From Polyangiaceae bacterium (GTDB lineage Bacteria; Myxococcota_A; Polyangia; Polyangiales; Polyangiaceae): a stretch of 64,000 bases of DNA. Every line of letters starts with the position of its first letter. The first letter of the stretch is position 1. The translations under genes and the position numbers were made by a program. Of this stretch, positions 59,301-64,000 are shown piece after piece. The notes beneath the pieces are model-generated. The model searched no databases and had not been told where the DNA came from. It worked only from the letters and a program-made list of their open reading frames with translations. Where the stretch lies: contig JAFGBI010000199.1 of the NCBI GenBank assembly GCA_016933275.1, positions 1 to 64,000 on the forward strand. The letters are read 5' to 3'.

Positions 59301-61988
59301 ATGGAAGGCCACGGCCTCGATCAAGAACCGCTGCCGATCCTTCAGCGTCTCGCTGCCGGGCTGGTGGCGGAGCTCAAGCGCTACCTTGGCCGTCACGGGG
59401 CCGAGGTGAGGCAGATGATCGCGGCGGGCGGCAGCGAATGCGGCGAGATCGCCAGCGCCCGTCTCGCCAAGGTCTACGACGGACTCATCGGCTCGATGTT
59501 CCACGCCGTCCGGGCGGCGATGCTGCGGGAAGGCACCTGGCAGCCGGCCTCGGTCGCCGCTGTGGGCAGCTGGGGTAGGGGGGCGGTGAACTATCGGAGT
59601 GACCTGGATGTGCGCCTGCTATGTCCGGCGCACACGCCGGCGGCGGGAGCGGCGATCGAGGCTCTGCTCTACCCGCTCTGGGATGCCGGTCTCTCGATTG
59701 GGCATCAGGTCGTGACCCTGGAAGAGGTGACGGAGCTTGCCAGGACGGACCTGCCGACCGCGACATCGCTGCTCGATTGGCGTACGGTGGCGGCCGATCC
59801 CGCCTTCGACGTGGACCTGCTCCATCGCGTCTACGACCGAGTCTTCGGGGTAGGCGTGATCGGAGACTTCATTCAGCGCCTGGCGACGCGGGCGGAGAAC
59901 CGGGTCGAACGGTACGGGGGATCCGTCTACCTGCTCGAGCCGGACGTGAAGAACGGGCCGGGAGGGCTTCGCGATCTCGACGTGGCGCATTGGGCTGCCC
60001 GGGCTCGGTGGAAGGTCAAGGGGTTGAAGGACCTCGTACGAGTGGGGGTGCTGGAGCCGCGAGAGCTTCGGCAGATCGTCCACGCCAGCGACCTATTGTG
60101 GCGGGTGCGCAACTTGCTGCACCACGTCGCCGGTCGCCGCTCCGACCGGCTGAGCTTCGATCGTCAGGAGCAGCTCGCGGTCTCGCTTGGCTACGGCGAG
60201 GGACCCCGGGGGGTCGAGGAGTTCATGAGCGAGTACTACCGCCACGCCCGGGCGATCACGCGTGCGCGCGACCTCATCCTGGGCCGCGCGACGCCAGGAC
60301 CGACCCGCGCGCTCCGTTCGGTGAGCATCGGCAGCGGGCTTCGCATCACGCAGGGCGCGATGTCGCTCGACGACCCCGCGATGCTCGACCGGGAGCCGGC
60401 GCTGGCGCTCCGCCTCTACGGTGAGGCGCTGCGTCGCGATCTGCCCGTGTTCCCGTTCGCCCGCGATGCGGTGGCGCGTGCCGCGCTCTCCGGGACCTTC
60501 GCGGAGCGCCTGCGGGTCAGTCCCGAGGCCGTCCGGCTCTTCGTGCGACTCGTGACCACCACCGCACCAGCACGGGTGAAGCACCGGTCGCTCCTCCACG
60601 AGCTCCACGACGTGGGATTGCTCTTGGCGATGGTGCCCGAGTTTGCGCCCGTAGTGGGTCGAGTTCACCACGACATCTATCATGTCTACACCGTCGACGC
60701 GCACTCCGTGGCGGCGGTCGAACGGCTGGGACGGCTCTGTCGCGGTGAGCTCGCCGCCGAGTTTCCTCTCGCCTCCCGCCTGGCGGCGGAGATCAGCCGG
60801 CCGCAGGTGCTGTTCTTCGCCGTGCTCCTGCACGACGTTGGCAAGGACATCGGTGGGCGACAGCACGCCAGACGGGGAGCGGAGCTCGCCGAGGACATCC
60901 TCGCTCGGCTTGGCTTCACTCCGGAAGATGCGGTCGAGGTTCAGCACCTGATCGCGGAGCACCTCACCATGTATCACGTGGCGACGCGGCGCGACCTCGA
61001 CGATCCGGCCACGATCGCCGAGTTTAGCCGGCACGTGCGGGGCTCGGAGGGGCTCCGCGAACTCTATCTTCTCACCATCTGCGACGTCTCGACGACCAGC
61101 CCCGAGGCGATGACGAGCTGGAAAGCTCGCATGCTCGAGGACCTCTACGTCGCCACCGATCGCACCATCAGCCAGGGCGCCGAGTCGCGGAACCGTGAGC
61201 GCACGGAGCGGATCCGGGAGCAGGTACGAGCGCGCTGGCGCGACACGGAGACGGAGTTTCTCGAACATTTCCTGGCCGCGATGCCGGAGCGGTATCTCTA
61301 CGCGAACCTGGCATCGGCCATTGTCGAGCATGCCCGGCTGGCTGCCGAGACGATAGCGGACAAGTGCCGCGCCCGGCTGCTCGGCAGCGAGGATCCCTAC
61401 TTCGAGGTGGCGTTCGTGGCTGAGGATCGTCCCGGGCTCCTCGCCCTCATTACGGCGACGCTCGCCGCAGCTCGGCTCGCCGTCGTAGGGGCACAGATCC
61501 ATTCGTGGCGATGCCGGGACGGCAAGGTCCGTGCCCTCGACATCTTCTGGGTGCGGGCGTCGACCGAGGCGGATATCGACACGACCGTCCGGCGACTCGA
61601 GCGCGATCTCGGTCGGCTGCTCGCCGGGGAGCTTACGCCGATCGACCTCGGCGCTGGACTCAAGACGAGCGCGAGCGGAGGCTCGCGCCCCGCCCCGGAG
61701 GTCAAGATCGAGATCAATGTCGACAACCGCGCGGCGACGGCGCACACGGTAGTGGAGGTGGCCACTCGCGACCGCATGGGCCTCCTGTTTCGGCTGGCCA
61801 CCGCCATCCAGGCCGAGGGGCTCACGATCTCCCTTGCCAAAATCAACACCGAGGGCGACCGTGTAGCGGACGTTTTCTATGTGCAGGACACCGCCCATGC
61901 CAAGCTCACTGACTCGGCGCGCGTCCAAAGCCTGACGAGTCGGATCCGGACCACGATCGAGGAACTGGAGAACGGGAGGATCACATGA
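59301..61988 (+). CDS. glnD: [Protein-PII] uridylyltransferase / uridylyl-removing enzyme GlnD
   Basis: The glutamine sensor that uridylylates and deuridylylates PII proteins. At 895 residues it has the complete GlnD layout. The nucleotidyltransferase has AVGSWGRGAVNYRSDLDVRL (GSxxRG at 89-94 and Asp101/Asp103) and the GlnD signature LLEPDVKNGPGGLRDLD. The HD hydrolase has VHHDIYHVYTVDAHS and LLHDVGKD (about 510). Two C-terminal ACT domains start at EDRPGLLALI (about 707) and TRDRMGLLFRLA (about 823) and bind glutamine. The ATG at 59301 gives the family start. The stop overlaps the TPR lipoprotein gene as ATGA. No glnB is seen nearby. Confidence 0.96.
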   Translation: MEGHGLDQEPLPILQRLAAGLVAELKRYLGRHGAEVRQMIAAGGSECGEIASARLAKVYDGLIGSMFHAVRAAMLREGTWQPASVAAVGSWGRGAVNYRSDLDVRLLCPAHTPAAGAAIEALLYPLWDAGLSIGHQVVTLEEVTELARTDLPTATSLLDWRTVAADPAFDVDLLHRVYDRVFGVGVIGDFIQRLATRAENRVERYGGSVYLLEPDVKNGPGGLRDLDVAHWAARARWKVKGLKDLVRVGVLEPRELRQIVHASDLLWRVRNLLHHVAGRRSDRLSFDRQEQLAVSLGYGEGPRGVEEFMSEYYRHARAITRARDLILGRATPGPTRALRSVSIGSGLRITQGAMSLDDPAMLDREPALALRLYGEALRRDLPVFPFARDAVARAALSGTFAERLRVSPEAVRLFVRLVTTTAPARVKHRSLLHELHDVGLLLAMVPEFAPVVGRVHHDIYHVYTVDAHSVAAVERLGRLCRGELAAEFPLASRLAAEISRPQVLFFAVLLHDVGKDIGGRQHARRGAELAEDILARLGFTPEDAVEVQHLIAEHLTMYHVATRRDLDDPATIAEFSRHVRGSEGLRELYLLTICDVSTTSPEAMTSWKARMLEDLYVATDRTISQGAESRNRERTERIREQVRARWRDTETEFLEHFLAAMPERYLYANLASAIVEHARLAAETIADKCRARLLGSEDPYFEVAFVAEDRPGLLALITATLAAARLAVVGAQIHSWRCRDGKVRALDIFWVRASTEADIDTTVRRLERDLGRLLAGELTPIDLGAGLKTSASGGSRPAPEVKIEINVDNRAATAHTVVEVATRDRMGLLFRLATAIQAEGLTISLAKINTEGDRVADVFYVQDTAHAKLTDSARVQSLTSRIRTTIEELENGRIT

Positions 61989-63007
61989 ATGGGGCGCGTA
62001 TCGCTGGAATGCGGGCGAGAGCCTGGCTTACCCTGGCCGCGGTAGGGGTCCTTCAAGCGTGCGGCGGGGCAAGGCAGAAGCCCCCAACCGAGCCGGAGAA
62101 TCCGCCGGCCTTCGGCGATGAGGGTGGGGGAGGCACGGAGTCCGTTCCTGCATCCAACGCCAGGGTACAGGCGGGGATTGAGGCCATCCAGGCCGGCGAT
62201 TTCGCTGGGGCGAAGGCCAACCTCACCGAGGCCGTGGTCCAGGATCCCCAGGACCCGCAGGCGCCGTACTACCTGGGGGTGGCGCTCGAGGGCCTCGACG
62301 AGATGGACGCCGCCCGAGCCGCCTACGAGAAGGCATTGGCGCTCGATCCGAAGCTGCTCGAGGCACGGATCAACCTGTCCGGCATCCTCATCGACGAGGG
62401 GGAGGGCCAGCGCGCGGTTCCGATCGTGGAGGAAGGCCTGAAGCTCGCGCCCGACCACCCGGCGCTCCTCCTGAACCACGCCCTGGCGCTCGACCTGGCG
62501 GGGGACCGCAAGGGTGCGGTGGCGGCCTACGCGAAGGCGGTCGAGAAGACGCCCGACGACGCGACACTGCGCTACGCCTACGCGGAGAACCTCGCGCAGG
62601 ACGGGCAGTCCGACGCGGTGAAACGAGAGCTGTCCCAGGTCCTCGGAGCGACCAAGGATCTCCAGCTCACGGTGGCGGCCGCGCAGCTTTCCAGCAAGGT
62701 GGGCGATCACGCGACCTGCATCAGCGTGCTCGACGGCGTCATTGCCAAGCAGGCCACGCCGGATTTTTACGTTCGGCGTGGACGCTGCAAGGCAGCCAAG
62801 GGCGACGGCAAGGGGGCCGAGGCGGATTATCGGGCGGCGCTGGGTCAGGACGCCAATTTCGCCGGGGCACAATACTACCTTGGCGTCCTGCTCGACGGGC
62901 AGGGCAAGGGGGCCGAAGCCAAGAAGGCATTCAACAAGGCGATCGAGACCGGAAAGGGCACCCCCTTCGAGGGGCTCGCCAGGAAGGCCCTCGAAGGATC
63001 GAAGTGA
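61985..63007 (+). CDS. TPR-repeat lipoprotein coupled to glnD
   Basis: A 340-residue lipoprotein: signal RARAWLTLAAVGVLQAC with lipobox LQAC, then a Gly/Glu/Pro linker. About seven TPR units follow, with the repeated core GxxLxxxGxxxxAxxxYxxAL seen in ALEGLDEMDAARAAYEKALA, ALDLAGDRKGAVAAYAKAVE, CKAAKGDGKGAEADYRAALG and LLDGQGKGAEAKKAFNKAIE. It probably acts as a scaffold in the periplasm. The ATG overlaps the glnD stop. Coupling of an envelope TPR lipoprotein to a cytosolic nitrogen sensor is unexpected and may reflect only an economical operon. Confidence 0.87.
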   Translation: MNGARIAGMRARAWLTLAAVGVLQACGGARQKPPTEPENPPAFGDEGGGGTESVPASNARVQAGIEAIQAGDFAGAKANLTEAVVQDPQDPQAPYYLGVALEGLDEMDAARAAYEKALALDPKLLEARINLSGILIDEGEGQRAVPIVEEGLKLAPDHPALLLNHALALDLAGDRKGAVAAYAKAVEKTPDDATLRYAYAENLAQDGQSDAVKRELSQVLGATKDLQLTVAAAQLSSKVGDHATCISVLDGVIAKQATPDFYVRRGRCKAAKGDGKGAEADYRAALGQDANFAGAQYYLGVLLDGQGKGAEAKKAFNKAIETGKGTPFEGLARKALEGSK

Positions 63008-63013
63008 GCGCGG

Positions 63014-63285
63014 CTCCCTCGCCTGAAGGCGAGGGCTTCACGAGCGCGATGCCGGTCAAGGCCGGCACCATCCGCGCCCGTCAGGGCAACGTCGCGACAG
63101 GACCCGAGCGGCCGCCGCCTCCAGGCGGCGGTCGTTTGCACCAGACAAGAACAGAACCTCCCGTCTTCGGACGGGAGAGCTTCGCATTCCGGCCTGCGGC
63201 CTCCCAAAGGTTCCGCCCGGAGGCGGGGGTTTCCTCCCTCCCCGAACGGGACAATGGGCACCGGAGGGGCTTGACCCTCCGGTGC
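63014..63285. other. Palindrome cluster (six hairpins) downstream of the TPR lipoprotein gene
   Basis: The gap 63008-63392 has no gene but at least six hairpins: 63016-63035 (8-bp stem, TGAA loop), 63050-63067, 63112-63131 (CCGCCGCC/GGCGGCGG), 63158-63177 (8-bp stem, TTCG loop), 63213-63226 (CGGA loop) and 63258-63285 (11-bp perfect stem). The last could act as a bidirectional terminator for the convergent EF-G-like gene. Several stems joined by short spacers resemble the ends of IS200/IS605-type elements, but no transposase or tnpB is present. Confidence 0.6.
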
Positions 63286-63392
63286 ATCGTCAGCCGCCGG
63301 GTCCAAGCCCGCTCGTCCGTGGACTCGGCCCCACCCGAGGGCCGAGGGCGTCCCGGTAGCCGACTGGCGCATCGTGTCGGCGTACCGATGGC

Positions 63393-64000
63393 TCAGGTCT
63401 TGTCGCCGTCGGACTGGGCGGCCTTCACGATCTGCTCGACGAGGTGCGACGGGACCTGCTCGTACTGCGCGAACTCCATCTTGAAGCTGCCGGCGCCCTG
63501 GGTCAGCGATCGGAGGTCGGTCGAGTAGCGGAAGAGCTCCGACAGGGGAACATCGGCGCGCACCACGTGTAGGTCTCCCTCCTGATCCATGCCGGAGACG
63601 CGGCCGCGTCGCTGGTTGAGATCGTTGGTGATCGGTCCCACATACTCCTCGGAGGCGGTGACCTCGACGTGCATGATGGGCTCGAGGAGGATTGCTCCCG
63701 CCTTCTCCTCTGCCTTCTTGAACGCGAGGGAACCGGCGATCTGGAAGGCCATGTCGGAGGAATCCACGGAGTGGTAGCTGCCATCGAAGACCGCGCATTT
63801 CACGCCGACCACGGGGTACCCGCCGAGCGCGCCCTTCTCCATCGCCTTCTTCACGCCGGCCTCGACCGAGGGGACCCACTTGGTAGGGATCACGCCACCC
63901 TTGATCTCGTCGACGAACTCGAAACCGTCGCTACCCACCAGCGGCTCGACCCGTATCCAGCAGTCGCCGAACTGGCCGTGTCCACCCGATTGCTTCTTGT
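63393..64000 (-). CDS. Elongation factor G-like protein, C-terminal part (partial)
   Basis: The 3' end of a gene running off the window; about 202 residues are visible. The N-terminal visible part KKQSGGHGQFGDCWIRVEPL is EF-G domain IV; ALGGYPVVGVKCAVFDGSYHSVDSS, PIMHVEVTASEEYVGPITND and TDLRSLTQGAGSFKMEFAQY are the domain IV-V segments. The KKQSGGHGQFGD form is typical of EF-G paralogues (the EF-G2-like group) rather than the housekeeping FusA, but the decisive N-terminus is missing. No rpsL or tuf gene is beside it. Confidence 0.9.
   Translation of the reverse strand, partial: KKQSGGHGQFGDCWIRVEPLVGSDGFEFVDEIKGGVIPTKWVPSVEAGVKKAMEKGALGGYPVVGVKCAVFDGSYHSVDSSDMAFQIAGSLAFKKAEEKAGAILLEPIMHVEVTASEEYVGPITNDLNQRRGRVSGMDQEGDLHVVRADVPLSELFRYSTDLRSLTQGAGSFKMEFAQYEQVPSHLVEQIVKAAQSDGDKT

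Noticed and set aside
60093-61928. Minus-strand open frame of 611 codons
   Set aside because: Antisense to glnD, which has all its catalytic motifs on the plus strand.

Overview
The window is a 64 kb stretch of a GC-rich (about two-thirds G+C by eye) bacterial chromosome, open at both ends. Gene content suggests a member of the Myxococcota or a close deltaproteobacterial relative: type IV prepilins beside an NtrC-family PilR-like regulator, a PilT-family retraction ATPase, an MglA-like GTPase, a DnaK operon with a J-domain/TPR protein, a PEGA-domain protein, a MopE-type metal-binding motif and many lipoproteins. This placement is an inference from gene content; there is no rRNA here.

Layout. 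0-6 kb: purine and arginine synthesis (purH, argB coupled to an RluA-type pseudouridine synthase) and a degenerate glycogen-synthase-like gene. 6-13.4 kb: a TetR regulator with a palindromic operator, a periplasmic SRPBCC protein, and a polysaccharide block (GT4 glycosyltransferase, Wzx-like flippase, CapK/PaaK-like adenylating enzyme, LPG-synthase-type membrane protein). 13.4-21.1 kb: a five-gene minus-strand operon, J-domain/TPR protein - DnaK - TPR-like protein - M1 metallopeptidase - membrane protein. The two proteins flanking DnaK share a small C/N-terminal module. 21.6-24 kb: ECF sigma factor, membrane anti-sigma candidate and envelope protein, all overlapping by ATGA. 24-32 kb: rhomboid protease with a zinc ribbon, an MglA-like GTPase with a long extension, a YfhO-like membrane protein, an aldehyde dehydrogenase and a lipoprotein. 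32-37.5 kb: pilR-like gene, four prepilin genes and a TPR-like partner; every prepilin carries a DxDGD motif. 37.8-43.5 kb: PEGA protein, a large exported protein and a lipoprotein. 43.7-48.2 kb: pyrC-carA-rimO operon, tRNA-Leu with a terminator, and a small zinc-finger membrane protein. 48.6-56.2 kb: S2P-type protease, two lipoproteins, an XPB-like helicase next to a Bax1-like (DUF790) nuclease, and a membrane-anchored alkaline-phosphatase-superfamily enzyme. 56.2-64 kb: Dabb protein, tRNA-Phe, lipoprotein, PilT-family ATPase, glnD coupled to a TPR lipoprotein, a cluster of palindromes, and the 3' part of an EF-G-like gene.

The most unusual non-coding feature is a dispersed 160-bp element with three complete or near-complete copies (one clipped by the window edge), one decayed copy and two fragments. 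It is built of two modules bounded by CTAG. The 118-bp module holds a 21-bp-stem hairpin whose base pairs covary between copies; the 46-bp module holds a 10-bp-stem hairpin. In all four larger copies the small hairpin faces the 3' end of the neighbouring gene, and in two the element itself supplies the TAG stop codon. The other highlights are the XPB-Bax1 pair, the DnaK operon with its duplicated module, the conserved DxDGD prepilin motif and the degenerate GlgA.
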